A DNA stretch of 64,000 nt from Roseateles_E sp005503085 (GCF_028462495.1 NZ_JAQOWX010000010.1:14183-78182), one strand, 5' to 3'; shown: positions 27,834-37,696, counted from the stretch's first letter. Numbers and translations are program-made. Notes: a model not told the origin generated them from the letters alone.

Positions 27834-28688
27834 ATGGTCGAAAAACGTCCCGCCCTGACTCTGCTGGCCCATCTGACGCTGATACTCGGCGTGCTGATCG
27901 TGGCCTTCCCGGTCTACCTGACCTTTGTGGCCTCGACCCAGAGCTCCGAGCAGATCGCGCAGAGCCGCCCCCTCTCGCTGCTGCCCGGCGACCATTCGCT
28001 GGAGACCTGGAAGCTCGCGCTTTTCGGCGGCAAGACCAGCGCCGGCAGCACGATTCCGGCGGCTTTGCCGATGCTGAAGGTCAGCCTGATCAGCGCCTTG
28101 GTGATCTCCATCGGCAAGATCGCCATTTCGCTGCTGTCGGCCTTTGCCATCGTCTACTTCCGCTTCCCCTTCAAGCAGTTCTTCTTCTGGGCCATCTTCA
28201 TCACGCTGATGCTGCCGGTCGAGGTGCGCATCGGTCCGACCTACCAGGTCGTCTCCGATCTGGGCATGCTCAATAGCTATGCCGGGCTGACCGTGCCGCT
28301 GATCGCCTCGGCCACTGCCACCTTCCTGTTCCGGCAGTTCTTCATGACGGTGCCGGACGAGTTGGTGGAGGCTGCGCGCATGGACGGCGCAGGCCCGATG
28401 CGCTTCTTCAAGGATGTGCTGCTGCCGCTATCGCGCACCAGCATCGCTGCGCTCTTCGTGATCCAGTTCATCTACGGCTGGAACCAGTATCTGTGGCCGC
28501 TGCTGGTGACGACCCAGGAAGATATGTACCCGGTCGTGATGGGTATCAAGCGCCTGGTTGCCGGCGAGTCCTACACCGAGTGGAACGTTGTGATGGCTAC
28601 CGCGCTGCTGGCGATGATCCCGCCGGCGCTGGTCGTGATGCTGATGCAGAAGTGGTTCGTCAAGGGCCTGGTTGACACGGAAAAATAA
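27834..28688 (+). CDS. ugpE: sn-Glycerol-3-phosphate ABC transporter permease UgpE
   Basis: A 284-residue permease starting at the ATG at 27834 (MVEKRPALTLLAHLTLILG), 1 nt after the ugpA stop; the frame is open a little further upstream inside ugpA but that adds no conserved sequence. It has six spans and the EAA loop EAARMDGAGPMRFFKDVLLP. It ends WFVKGLVDTEK as typical for UgpE. It pairs with UgpA and the ATPase UgpC. Confidence 0.94.
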   Translation: MVEKRPALTLLAHLTLILGVLIVAFPVYLTFVASTQSSEQIAQSRPLSLLPGDHSLETWKLALFGGKTSAGSTIPAALPMLKVSLISALVISIGKIAISLLSAFAIVYFRFPFKQFFFWAIFITLMLPVEVRIGPTYQVVSDLGMLNSYAGLTVPLIASATATFLFRQFFMTVPDELVEAARMDGAGPMRFFKDVLLPLSRTSIAALFVIQFIYGWNQYLWPLLVTTQEDMYPVVMGIKRLVAGESYTEWNVVMATALLAMIPPALVVMLMQKWFVKGLVDTEK

Positions 28689-28754
28689 TGGACTTGTGGT
28701 ACAGACCGCCGCCGCGTGGCGGCAAGCTCTGTCCCCAACTGACTAGAGAACAAG

Positions 28755-29825
<1,071 letters not shown>

Positions 29826-29828
29826 GTC

Positions 29829-30569
29829 ATGAGCGCCTCCTGGCCGATGCCGTTCTGGATCGCCCATCGCGGCGCCGGCAAGCTCGCACCGGAGAACACG
29901 CTGGCCGCCTTCCGCGAGGGTGCACGGCATGGCTATCGCGCCTTCGAGTGCGATGTGAAGCTGAGCGCCGACGGCATCCCCTTCCTGCTGCATGACGCGA
30001 CGCTGAACCGCACCACGCCCGAGCGCGGTGTGGCCGGTGAACGCGGCTGGGCCGAGCTCGCGCGCATCGATGCCGGCGCCTGGCACAGCCGCGCCTATGC
30101 GGGCGAGCCGATTCCCAGCCTGGACGCGCTGGCCCGCTATGTCATCGCGAACCGATTCGCGCTGAACATCGAGATCAAGCCGACGCCGGGCCAGGAACTC
30201 GTCACCGGACAGGTCGTCGGTCGCGAGGTGCTGCGCCTGTGGGCCGGCTCGGGCCTGCTGCCGCTGTTCAGCTCCTTCCAGCCCGAGGCCCTGGCCGGCG
30301 CCCGCGAGACCGCGCCGGACTTGCCTCGCGGCCTGCTGCTGGACCAGCTGTCGGATGGCTGGCTGGATCAAGCCCTGCGCCTGCAATGCCGCGCCGTGAT
30401 CACGAACTATGCGCTGATGAACCAGGCCCTGGTCGAGCAGCTGCATGCGGCCGGGCTGAAGGCCCTGGTCTACACCGTCAACGACCCCGCCTCGGCCGAG
30501 TGGCTGATCGGCAATGGGGTGGACGGCATCATCACCGATGCGGTGGACAGGTTCTCGCCTGCGGGGTGA
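29829..30569 (+). CDS. ugpQ: Glycerophosphodiester phosphodiesterase UgpQ (cytoplasmic)
   Basis: A 246-residue TIM-barrel GDPD without a signal peptide. Catalytic motifs are IAHRGAGKLAPENT near the N-terminus, then FECDVKLSADGIP and LLHDATLNRTT; the metal-binding NIEIKPT segment and the C-terminal GVDGIITDAVDRF are also present. It hydrolyses imported glycerophosphodiesters to glycerol-3-phosphate and an alcohol. The last codons (30502-30545) are repeated almost exactly at 35346-35389, outside any gene. It is the last gene of the ugp operon and convergent with the small membrane protein gene. Confidence 0.93.
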   Translation: MSASWPMPFWIAHRGAGKLAPENTLAAFREGARHGYRAFECDVKLSADGIPFLLHDATLNRTTPERGVAGERGWAELARIDAGAWHSRAYAGEPIPSLDALARYVIANRFALNIEIKPTPGQELVTGQVVGREVLRLWAGSGLLPLFSSFQPEALAGARETAPDLPRGLLLDQLSDGWLDQALRLQCRAVITNYALMNQALVEQLHAAGLKALVYTVNDPASAEWLIGNGVDGIITDAVDRFSPAG

Positions 30570-30593
30570 TCCCGCAATGCCCTGCAGGCCGGA

Positions 30594-30863
30594 TCAGCCG
30601 CGTGTCAGCTGCCAGATTGCGATACCGGCAGCCACGGCCGGCACGGCGAAGACCAGCAGCAGGATTGGTGACTCCTGGCGCACGGTGTAGCCCGCATGGC
30701 TGACGCCGACCCACATATTGACGCCAGCCACCACCAGCCAGACCGGCACAAAGGCCTTGGCGGCCAGCGCCATGCCCGCCGCGCTGGCGCCCCAGAGCCA
30801 GCCGAACAGCACGAAGACCCCCAGCAAAACCAAGCCGGCGACTATCACCATCAATACATGCAT
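30594..30863 (-). CDS. Small membrane protein, three predicted spans
   Basis: An 89-residue hydrophobic protein starting at the ATG at 30863 (MHVLMVIVAGLVLLGVFVLF). Spans are at about 3-25, 31-52 and 64-86, and it ends IWQLTRG. I do not recognise the family. It lies 50 nt downstream of the cytochrome gene of the molybdenum hydroxylase operon on the same strand, so it may be co-transcribed. A larger frame covering it is open further upstream but overlaps the cytochrome gene and is not plausible. Confidence 0.6.
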   Translation of the reverse strand: MHVLMVIVAGLVLLGVFVLFGWLWGASAAGMALAAKAFVPVWLVVAGVNMWVGVSHAGYTVRQESPILLLVFAVPAVAAGIAIWQLTRG

Positions 30864-30913
30864 CTCAAATCCTCGGTCGGGAGGCGCTCCACGATGGCAG
30901 CGTCCCTGTCTGG

Positions 30914-31483
30914 CTACTTCGCACCGGCTGAGCAAGCACCGCCCGCCGCTGCCCAGGTCTCCAAAGCCTTCACGAAGTCCGCATGGCTCAGGCTCGGCGT
31001 GCTGCGGCCATCGCCGGGGTTCCAGGCCCACAGCACCAGCGGATCGACTTTCATGTGATCGATCACCTGTGCCATGGTCTGGCGATTGCCGTTCTTGGCC
31101 GGGTCCTTGATGCTGCGGCAGAGCTGCGCACGGCTCAGGCCTTCCCAGGCCATCGACGTCGGCGCGAGGTGCCAGTGCGGGGCGCCGGGCACCCTGCCGT
31201 CGGCGCTGTTCTTGTCCTGATGGCAGGCGGCGCAGCGCATCGTCGGTGCGCCCTTGCCGTCGGCGCCGCGCACAATCATCTGCGCATGCGGCACTTGGGC
31301 ATCCTTCTGGAACGGCTTCTCCGCCATATGGCAGTTCAGGCAGCGCGGATGCTGCAGCACACTGGCAATCGGGTCGAAGAGTTTTTCTGGCGAAGGAGGT
31401 TGGGGCTGCTGCGCCAGCGCGGCCAGCGGGGCCAGCAACGACCACAGGGCCAGAGGAGCGAGGAGTTTGCGGATGATGTTCAT
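30914..31483 (-). CDS. Dihaem c-type cytochrome, isoquinoline 1-oxidoreductase-associated subunit
   Basis: A 189-residue exported protein with a signal peptide (cleavage near LAALAQQ, about residue 25) and two haem c sites, CLNCH and CAACH. A later part (SKxDPAKNGN-like stretch, then WNPGDGR) is typical of proteins annotated as isoquinoline 1-oxidoreductase subunit. It probably passes electrons from the periplasmic Mo enzyme to the respiratory chain. It starts 10 nt after the Mo subunit gene. The role is inferred from haem motifs and operon context. Confidence 0.82.
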   Translation of the reverse strand: MNIIRKLLAPLALWSLLAPLAALAQQPQPPSPEKLFDPIASVLQHPRCLNCHMAEKPFQKDAQVPHAQMIVRGADGKGAPTMRCAACHQDKNSADGRVPGAPHWHLAPTSMAWEGLSRAQLCRSIKDPAKNGNRQTMAQVIDHMKVDPLVLWAWNPGDGRSTPSLSHADFVKALETWAAAGGACSAGAK

Positions 31484-31493
31484 GGCCGGGTCC

Positions 31494-33680
31494 TCAGGCG
31501 ATGCGGAACGAGTGCTTCAGCGGCAGCGAGCGCACCGGCTCGCCGGTGGCCGCGAAGATCGCATTGGCCAGCGCCGGAGCGACGACGGCCACGCCCGGCT
31601 CCCCCACCCCGCCCGGTTTCTCGAAACTGGGCACGACCACCACCTCGATCTTGGGCGTCTGGTACATGCGCATCACCGGGTAGTCGTCAAAGTTCGACTG
31701 TTCGACCTCGCCCTTGTCGAGCGTGATCTCGCCCCACAGCGCCGCCGACAAGGCAAACACGATGCTCGACTCCATCTGCGCAATGACCAGATCGGTGTTG
31801 ATTGCGACGCCGCAGTCGATCGCGCAGCAGACGCGGTGCACGGCCAGCGTCTTGCCGGCGCCGACGCTGGCCTCGACCACATTGGCCACATAGCTGTTGT
31901 AGGACTCGTGCACGACGATGCCTCGATGTACGCCGGCCTTGGGTGGCCGGGACCAGTTCGCCAGCTTGGCGACCGCATCGAGCACCGCCAGGTGTCGCGG
32001 CTTGCCTTTGAGCAATTCGCGACGCAGCTGCAACGGGTCCCGCTTGGCCGCAGCGGCCACCTCATCGAGGAAGCACTCGACCGCAAAAGCATTGAACGAG
32101 TGCCCCACCGAGCGCATCCACAGCACCGGCACCTGGTAGCGCGGCGTGTGCAGATCGACCTTCACGTTCGGGATCGCATAAGGCAGGCTGTCCGCCCCCT
32201 CGACCGAAAGATGGTCGACGCCGTTCTTAACGATGAAGCCCTCCATCACCGTGCTGGTCGCGATCGACTGCACCGCGATGCGGTCAGTCCAAGAGGTAAT
32301 CCGGCCCTTGGCATCCAGTGTGGCGTTCATCCGGCAGTAGGCGGCCGGGCGGTAGTAGCCGCCCTGGATGTCCTGGTCGCGGGTCCAGATGAGCTTGACC
32401 GGTTGCTTGAGCGCCTTCGCGACATGCGCCGCCGCGGTGATGACATCGAAGCCCAGCGACGAGCGCCGGCCGAAGCCCCCGCCCGTCAGCATGGTGTGGA
32501 CCTTCACCTGCTCCTTCTTCAACCCGAGGATCGCCGCCGTGACGTTCTGCTCGCCCTCGGGCCATTGCGTGCCCATCCAGACCTCGGCCCGGTCGGCGCC
32601 GCGGTAGTCGATCACCGCATGCAGCGGCTCCATCGTGGCATGGGTCAGATACGGAAAGTGGTAGTCGGCGCTCAGAGTCTTGGCGGCCGTCTTCTGCGCC
32701 TGCGCGACATCGCCGTCGATGCGTGCCGGCGTGCCATCCTGACCCATCAGGTTCCGATAGATGGCCCGCTGGTCGCTCGACGAGACGCGTTCGCCGGCGA
32801 CGGGGTCCTGGAACAGCATCAGCGCATCGCGGCCGCGCTTGGCGCTCCAGAAGTCTTTCGCGACCACCGCAATGCCCTCCGGCACCTCGTAGACGCCGAC
32901 CACCCCGGCGACGGCCCGGGTCGCCGTCGCGTCGTACCGGGCAAACTTGCCGCCGAACAGCGGCGGGCGCGCGATCAGGGCAGTCAGCATGCCGGGGATC
33001 TGCACATCCATGCCGAACTTGGCCGAGCCGTCCACCTTGGGCCAGGCATCGAGCCGGCGCACCGGCTTGCCGATGATCTTGAAGTCCTTCGGATCCTTCA
33101 GCGCCGGCGCGGCCGGCGGCGCGATGCCGACCGCCTCGCTGGCAAGTTCGCCATAGCTGGCGCTGCGCTGGCTGGCGGCATGGATCACCCGGCTGTTCTC
33201 GGTGCGTAGCGAGGCGGGCTCCACCTGCCAGCGCCGCGCCGCCGCCTGCATCAGCACCGCGCGCACCGCCGCGCCGGCACGGCGCTGCGGCTCGTACTGC
33301 GCCGGCGTCGTGACGCTGCCGCCGGTGAGTTGCTGGTGCAGCAAGGGGTTGGCATAGGCCGGATCGGTCGGCGACTGCTCCCAGCGCACGCGGCTCCAGT
33401 CGGCGTCCAGCTCCTCGGCCACCAGCATCGGGATCGCGGTGGCCACCCCCTGCCCCATCTCGGTATGGCCGACGATCACGGTGACGATATTGTCTGGCGT
33501 GATGCGCACGAAGGCGTTGGGCTGCAGCGCGCCGGTTGCGGCGGCCTGCGCGCTCGCGCTGCGCATCATGCCGGGTATAGCAGCGGGCATCACATAGCCG
33601 GCGAGCAGGCCGCCGCCGGCGAGCGCGCTGAGTTGCAGAAAGCCGCGCCGCGTGGTGGCGGTGGTGGCGGCCGCGCTCAT
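31494..33680 (-). CDS. Molybdopterin-binding subunit of xanthine dehydrogenase-family oxidoreductase (IorB-like)
   Basis: A 728-residue protein from the ATG at 33680, which overlaps the 2Fe-2S subunit stop by 4 nt. It has a Tat signal (TTRRGFLQLSALAGGGLLAG) and so is exported folded. The Mo-hydroxylase domains include VGHTEMGQGVATAIPMLVAE, the cofactor-contact region TGGGFGRRSSLGFD and a C-terminal GGVGEPGVAVVAPALANA, with the usual active-site Glu in that last motif. Such two-subunit enzymes (isoquinoline, aldehyde and similar) hydroxylate N-heterocycles or oxidise aldehydes; the true substrate is unknown. Confidence 0.88.
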   Translation of the reverse strand: MSAAATTATTRRGFLQLSALAGGGLLAGYVMPAAIPGMMRSASAQAAATGALQPNAFVRITPDNIVTVIVGHTEMGQGVATAIPMLVAEELDADWSRVRWEQSPTDPAYANPLLHQQLTGGSVTTPAQYEPQRRAGAAVRAVLMQAAARRWQVEPASLRTENSRVIHAASQRSASYGELASEAVGIAPPAAPALKDPKDFKIIGKPVRRLDAWPKVDGSAKFGMDVQIPGMLTALIARPPLFGGKFARYDATATRAVAGVVGVYEVPEGIAVVAKDFWSAKRGRDALMLFQDPVAGERVSSSDQRAIYRNLMGQDGTPARIDGDVAQAQKTAAKTLSADYHFPYLTHATMEPLHAVIDYRGADRAEVWMGTQWPEGEQNVTAAILGLKKEQVKVHTMLTGGGFGRRSSLGFDVITAAAHVAKALKQPVKLIWTRDQDIQGGYYRPAAYCRMNATLDAKGRITSWTDRIAVQSIATSTVMEGFIVKNGVDHLSVEGADSLPYAIPNVKVDLHTPRYQVPVLWMRSVGHSFNAFAVECFLDEVAAAAKRDPLQLRRELLKGKPRHLAVLDAVAKLANWSRPPKAGVHRGIVVHESYNSYVANVVEASVGAGKTLAVHRVCCAIDCGVAINTDLVIAQMESSIVFALSAALWGEITLDKGEVEQSNFDDYPVMRMYQTPKIEVVVVPSFEKPGGVGEPGVAVVAPALANAIFAATGEPVRSLPLKHSFRIA

Positions 33681-34153
33681 GGCTTTGCTCCCGCCAGCTG
33701 TGCCGCAACTTGGTGCACCGCAGCCCGCATGCGCGGATACATGCCGCAACGGCAGATATTGCCCGACATGGCCTGGTCGATATCGGCATCGGTCGGCTTC
33801 GGGTTAGACGTCAGCAGGGCCACCGCCGCCATCACCTGGCCCGATTGACAGTAGCCGCACTGCGGGACGCTCAGGCTCACCCAGGCCTCCTGCACACGCT
33901 TGCCGATCGCCGTTGCGCCGATCGCTTCTATCGTCGTGATCGACTTGCCGGTCAGTGCTTCGGCCGGCGTCACGCAGGAGCGCACCGGCTGGCCGTCCAC
34001 AAACACGGTGCAGGCGCCGCACAGCGCCGCACCGCAGCTGAACTTGGAGCCGGTGAGCTGCAGGTCTTCGCGCAGCACCCACAGCAGAGGTCGGTCATCG
34101 GGCGCCTGGATTTCACGGGCGGCGCCATTGATCATCAGTGTCGTCATTTGCAT
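33677..34153 (-). CDS. 2Fe-2S subunit of xanthine dehydrogenase-family oxidoreductase (IorA-like)
   Basis: A 158-residue protein with two 2Fe-2S sites: the plant-ferredoxin-type cluster (SKFSCGAALCGACTVFVDG, plus a later SCVTP) and the C-terminal helical site (QCGYCQSGQ, NICRCGMYPRMR). The start is MQMTTLMINGA; the second Met is equally possible. It has no signal of its own and should ride out with the Tat-exported large subunit. It is first in the operon, divergent from the AraC gene across 117 bp. Confidence 0.9.
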   Translation of the reverse strand: MQMTTLMINGAAREIQAPDDRPLLWVLREDLQLTGSKFSCGAALCGACTVFVDGQPVRSCVTPAEALTGKSITTIEAIGATAIGKRVQEAWVSLSVPQCGYCQSGQVMAAVALLTSNPKPTDADIDQAMSGNICRCGMYPRMRAAVHQVAAQLAGAKP

Positions 34154-34270
34154 TCACCCCCGAATTCGAGGCCCATCGATACGGCAAATGCTATGGACAA
34201 GCGTCGAGGCGCGCCTTCACAATTCTTCTGACACTTTCAAATTCAACCCAGCTTTTTTCAAGGGCGCCCT

Positions 34271-35194
34271 GTGGCCGAACAAGCAGTGTGGGACGGTCTG
34301 AGAGCGCAGAGACCGCGCGTCATGGTCTCGCGTCAGCAGCTCTTGCGGCCCGATTTTTCGGCCCATGTGGTCACGGAGGATGTCCAGGCGCCCACCGACT
34401 GGTGTTTCCGAGAGGCGCATCACACCGTCGTGGTGCATCTGGCCGGTCAGTTGCAGCAGATGGAATCGGTCTTTTCCGTGGGACCGTCCACCGACATGCT
34501 GCCCGCCGTCGGCGACTGCTGGGTCATCCCGGCCGGCTGCCAGTACGCCGCACTGGCCCGGGGCGACCAGGTCAGCTTCGTCGAATTCCACATCCCGGCG
34601 GATCTTCCGAATGCGGGCGAACCCCGAGCAAGAGTCGGGCATCGCGACGCCTTTTTGCACCAGGCAAGCCTGCGGCTCGCGTCGCTGGCGCAGCGGACCG
34701 ACGACATGGGCCTGATGATGCAGCAGGCCCTGCTGGACACGCTGCGCCTGCATCTGGCCGATGTGCTGCTTTGCGCCGGGCCGTCGGCGCCACCCCGACC
34801 GTCCGCGCAGACCTTCTCGGCCCGGCAGAAGGGTCTTCTCAGCGACTACATCGAGGCACATGTCGGCGGCACCATCACCGTGGAGGCGCTGGCAGCGGTG
34901 ACCGGCCAGTCCATGGCCCGCTTCCTGGAATGCTTCAAGACCAGCTTCGGTACGACACCGTGGCAGTACGTCCTGCGCTTTCGGCTGGCCCGGGGTCAGC
35001 ACTTGCTCACGAGTTCCTCCGCCAGCATCACGGCCATTGCATCAGCGGTCGGTTTTTCCAGCCCCAGCCATTTCGCGACCGCGTTCAGCCGGCTGCTTGG
35101 CGTCAGCCCCGCCCAATACCGCAGCGGGCGAGTCGCCGAGTCAGTGCCGAGGCGACTGCCAGACCCGCGGGACGGCGAGAAGGAGGGCCACTGA
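34271..35194 (+). CDS. AraC-family transcriptional regulator
   Basis: A 307-residue regulator with an N-terminal cupin-like AraC_binding region (about 30-120, VVVHLAGQLQQMES, CWVIPAGCQYAAL) and a C-terminal double helix-turn-helix (about 195-290, ITVEALAAVTGQSMARFLEC and ITAIASAVGFSSPSHFATAF). The start used is a GTG at 34271; an internal ATG at 34322 (MVSRQQLLRP) is an alternative. It is divergent from the Mo-hydroxylase operon and is its likely activator. The effector is unknown. Confidence 0.85.
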   Translation: MAEQAVWDGLRAQRPRVMVSRQQLLRPDFSAHVVTEDVQAPTDWCFREAHHTVVVHLAGQLQQMESVFSVGPSTDMLPAVGDCWVIPAGCQYAALARGDQVSFVEFHIPADLPNAGEPRARVGHRDAFLHQASLRLASLAQRTDDMGLMMQQALLDTLRLHLADVLLCAGPSAPPRPSAQTFSARQKGLLSDYIEAHVGGTITVEALAAVTGQSMARFLECFKTSFGTTPWQYVLRFRLARGQHLLTSSSASITAIASAVGFSSPSHFATAFSRLLGVSPAQYRSGRVAESVPRRLPDPRDGEKEGH

Positions 35195-35244
35195 TCTGTG
35201 CTACCGACCGAGATGTCTGCCCGCCCCCTTCACCCAATCCTCGA

Positions 35245-35346
35245 TTACACCCGCGTATCCCGGGCCTCCCCGTTCGGGTACAGGGCATCGCGCCGCAGCA
35301 CGCCCTCGAACTCGAAGCCGCAGCGCTCGGCCACCGCGCGGCTGCG
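35245..35346 (-). pseudogene. C-terminal remnant of a GNAT acetyltransferase
   Basis: The minus strand reads 33 residues to a stop: RSRAVAERCGFEFEGVLRRD then ALYPNGEARDTRV. This is the characteristic C-terminal part of RimJ/RimL-type GNAT N-acetyltransferases (the SxxVxExxGF...EGxLR motif). The rest of the gene is absent: upstream the reading frame runs straight into a copy of the ugpQ 3' end. It is a decayed fragment left by deletion or rearrangement. Confidence 0.6.
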
Positions 35347-35389
35347 GCTGATCGGCAACGGGGTGGACGGCATCATCACCGATGCGGTG
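35346..35389 (+). pseudogene. 44-nt duplicate of the ugpQ 3' end
   Basis: These 44 nt match ugpQ 30502-30545 with one difference (AAC for AAT), coding the same peptide (about LIGNGVDGIITDAV). There is no other ugpQ sequence around. It abuts the GNAT remnant exactly, marking a recombination joint. It could also derive from a second, deleted GDPD gene with near-identical sequence. Confidence 0.6.
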
Positions 35390-35450
35390 ACTGCGAAGGC
35401 CCTGCGGCTTAGCTCATCGTCACCCCGGCTGACGACACGGGCGCTTCGCC

Positions 35451-36668
35451 TCAGTCGGCGAACGGCCGATCAATCGCGATCGATGGCGGCGTGAACCACT
35501 GCGCGCCGTGCTCCGTCACGTAGAAGTGGTCCTCCAGCCGCACGCCGAACTGTCCCGGCACGACGATCATCGGCTCGTTGCTGCAGCAGTGGCCCGGCGC
35601 CATCGGCTGCTGGTTGCCGCGCACGAGATAAGGGGCCTCGTGGATGGACAGGCCGCAGCCGTGGCCGGTACGGTGTGGCAGCCCCGGCAGGCGGTAGTCG
35701 GGGCCGAGGCCGGCGGCCTCCAGCACCCGGCGCGCGGCGGCGTCCACCGCCTCGCAAGGCAGGCCGGGGCGCACCGCGTCGAAGGCGGCTTGCTGGGCGG
35801 CCCGCTCCAGCGCCCAGATGCGCTGCTGCGCCTCGTTCGCCTCGCCGAAGATCCAGGTGCGCGTCACGTCCGAGTTGTAGCCCTCGATGCTGCAGCCGGT
35901 GTCGATCAGCACCAGCTCGTCGCGGCGCAGATGCTGCACGCCGGGGATACCGTGCGGATAGGCCGTGGCATGACCGAACTGCACGATGCAGAAGGTGGAG
36001 CCGCCGTCCGCACCCAGCGCGCGGTGCGCCTGGTCGATGAAGCGCAGCAGCTCATCGGTGCCAAGGCCTTCGCGCGCGATACCGGCGGCCAGGCGGTGGA
36101 CTTGCAGCGTGATGTCGCAGGCGTGCTGCATCAGCGCCAGTTCGGCGGCGCTCTTGCACATGCGGCAAGCGTCGATGATGGGCTGGGCGTCGACGACGAG
36201 TCCCACCTCCAGGTGGCGGCCCAGCCCGGTGCTGATGCGCAAGGCAGCCTCGGGGTCCAGCGCCAGCGTGCGCGCGCCGCGCTCGGCCATCGCACGCACC
36301 ACCAGCGCGTACGGGTCTTCGTGCTCCTCCCACAGCCGCTTGCCCGCCGGCATGCGCAGCACCGCGTCCAGCGAGCCCTCCTCGAAGGCCGGCGCGATCA
36401 GCAGCGGCTCGTCCTCGGCGGTCAGCAGCATCGCGACAAGGCGCTCGCTGGCGCCCCAGCCGATACCGGTGAAATAGCGCAGCGACTGCCCCGCCGTGAC
36501 CAGCAGCGCTTCGACGCCAGCCTCCTGCATCAGCACACGCGCCTTGGCCAGGCGCGCGGCATACTCGGCGGCACTGATGGCAGGCGGGCGCGCCGGGAGA
36601 CTTTGCCGGCGGGTGTCGAACTGCGCCTGGGCTTGCGCGGTCGTGAGGTGGCCGATCTGGTCGTTCAT
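35451..36668 (-). CDS. M24-family metallopeptidase (Xaa-Pro dipeptidase/aminopeptidase P-like)
   Basis: A 405-residue cytoplasmic enzyme from the ATG at 36668, with AAGGA 7 nt upstream. A creatinase-like N-terminal domain (about 40-175) is followed by the pita-bread catalytic domain. The metal ligands can be seen: Asp in LVLIDTGCS and YNSDVTRTW, His in RTGHGCGLSIHEAPYL, Glu in CSNEPMIV and Glu in VRLEDHFYV. The family cleaves bonds next to proline or related N-substituted amides. Nearby hydroxyproline epimerase and prolyl oligopeptidase genes support a role in proline-peptide breakdown. It lies 190 bp downstream of the PAS-AraC gene. Confidence 0.88.
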   Translation of the reverse strand: MNDQIGHLTTAQAQAQFDTRRQSLPARPPAISAAEYAARLAKARVLMQEAGVEALLVTAGQSLRYFTGIGWGASERLVAMLLTAEDEPLLIAPAFEEGSLDAVLRMPAGKRLWEEHEDPYALVVRAMAERGARTLALDPEAALRISTGLGRHLEVGLVVDAQPIIDACRMCKSAAELALMQHACDITLQVHRLAAGIAREGLGTDELLRFIDQAHRALGADGGSTFCIVQFGHATAYPHGIPGVQHLRRDELVLIDTGCSIEGYNSDVTRTWIFGEANEAQQRIWALERAAQQAAFDAVRPGLPCEAVDAAARRVLEAAGLGPDYRLPGLPHRTGHGCGLSIHEAPYLVRGNQQPMAPGHCCSNEPMIVVPGQFGVRLEDHFYVTEHGAQWFTPPSIAIDRPFAD

Positions 36669-36820
36669 CGAGGGTTCCTTGTTGATCGAAGCGAGTGAAG
36701 GCTCAGCAAGCCAGCAGCCGGGCATTCACGCAGGCGCGGCCAGGGCGCCCGATGCGGACGTGGGGAGAATGAGCGCGCGGCGCTCTCACGATGCTAGAGC
36801 TTGGGGCGCGTCGCGGCTAT

Positions 36821-36833
36821 GCCAATTTCCGCA
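36821..36833. promoter_or_regulatory. Shared 13-nt motif, copy 1 (upstream of M24 peptidase)
   Basis: GCCAATTTCCGCA, a match to GCCRAYTTCYGCA, lies in the 190-bp gap between the PAS-AraC gene and the M24 peptidase gene, 153 bp before the latter's start. Related copies lie at 37628 and 43663, each in front of another gene of the same putative regulon. Confidence 0.4.
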
Positions 36834-36858
36834 TCTGGTGTGTGCACCGGAATGACAC

Positions 36859-37590
36859 TCAGGCGCGCGCCTCGAGCATGATGCGCCGGTAGTCCCGCGG
36901 GGTCGCACCGACCGAGGCCTTGAACTGGCGGCTGAAGGCGCTCTGGTCGCTGAAGCCGCAGGCCAGGCCGATCGAGGCGATGCTGTCGCCGCCGCGCAGC
37001 AGGCTCATCGCGGCCTCGATGCGCAGCCGCGTCAGCCACTGCTGCGGCGTCAGGTGGAAGACGCGGTGGAACTGGCGTTCGAGTTGCGACAGCGACAGCC
37101 CCGCCAGGCTGGCCAGCGCCTGCATGCGCACGCTCTCGCCGAAATGCGTCTCCATATGGTCGAGCACGCGGCGCAGCCGCGCGAAACCCGGGTGGCGGCC
37201 GTCAGGCTGCTGCAGATCATGCGAGACGCCCATCAGGCCGAGGATCGCGCCGCCCGGCCGGTCCTGCAGCGGCTTCTTGTGGGTCAGGCACCAGCCGGAG
37301 GCGCGGTTCGGAAACAGATGCACCTCCAGCTGGCTGGCGATGGACTGGCCGGCCAGCACGCGCCGGTCCTGCGAGGCATAGGCTTCGCCCAGGCGCTGCG
37401 GGAAGAGCTCCAGCGGCGTGCGCCCCAGCACGTCCTCGCGCCGCGACAGCCCCAGGCGCCGCACCAGGGTCATGTTGGCATGGGTGTAGCGGCCGTTCAG
37501 GTCCTTGATGAAGAACACGGTGGCCGGCAGCGTATCCATCAGGCACTGCAGCTGCTCGGCATCGACCTGGGTGGGCAGGGGCTGGCTCAT
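36859..37590 (-). CDS. PAS-domain AraC-family transcriptional regulator
   Basis: A 243-residue regulator in which a PAS domain (about 12-125: LPATVFFIKDLNGRYTHAN, then DVLGRTPLELFP) replaces the usual cupin sensor, followed by an AraC DNA-binding domain (about 140-240: VRMQALASLAGLSLSQLERQ and IASIGLACGFSDQSAFSRQF). It is divergent from the hydroxyproline epimerase gene and upstream of the M24 gene. It probably controls both, perhaps also the TonB/prolyl oligopeptidase unit. The PAS ligand is unknown; proline or hydroxyproline is a guess from context. Confidence 0.86.
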   Translation of the reverse strand: MSQPLPTQVDAEQLQCLMDTLPATVFFIKDLNGRYTHANMTLVRRLGLSRREDVLGRTPLELFPQRLGEAYASQDRRVLAGQSIASQLEVHLFPNRASGWCLTHKKPLQDRPGGAILGLMGVSHDLQQPDGRHPGFARLRRVLDHMETHFGESVRMQALASLAGLSLSQLERQFHRVFHLTPQQWLTRLRIEAAMSLLRGGDSIASIGLACGFSDQSAFSRQFKASVGATPRDYRRIMLEARA

Positions 37591-37627
37591 GGGCTCAACT
37601 ATAGGAACTCCTGGCCGGATTTATTGT

Positions 37628-37640
37628 GCCGACTTCCGCA
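37628..37640. promoter_or_regulatory. Shared 13-nt motif, copy 2 (AraC/epimerase divergent region)
   Basis: GCCGACTTCCGCA in the 106-bp region between the PAS-AraC gene and the 4-hydroxyproline epimerase gene, 57 bp before the epimerase start. It matches copies at 36821 and 43663. Copies 1 and 2 also share the following T and a preceding T (TGCC...GCAT). Confidence 0.45.
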
Positions 37641-37696
37641 TGTGCATGGCCGGATCGTGGCTAGATGGCGCCGGGCTTTCGCGCCATGCTGCCGGC

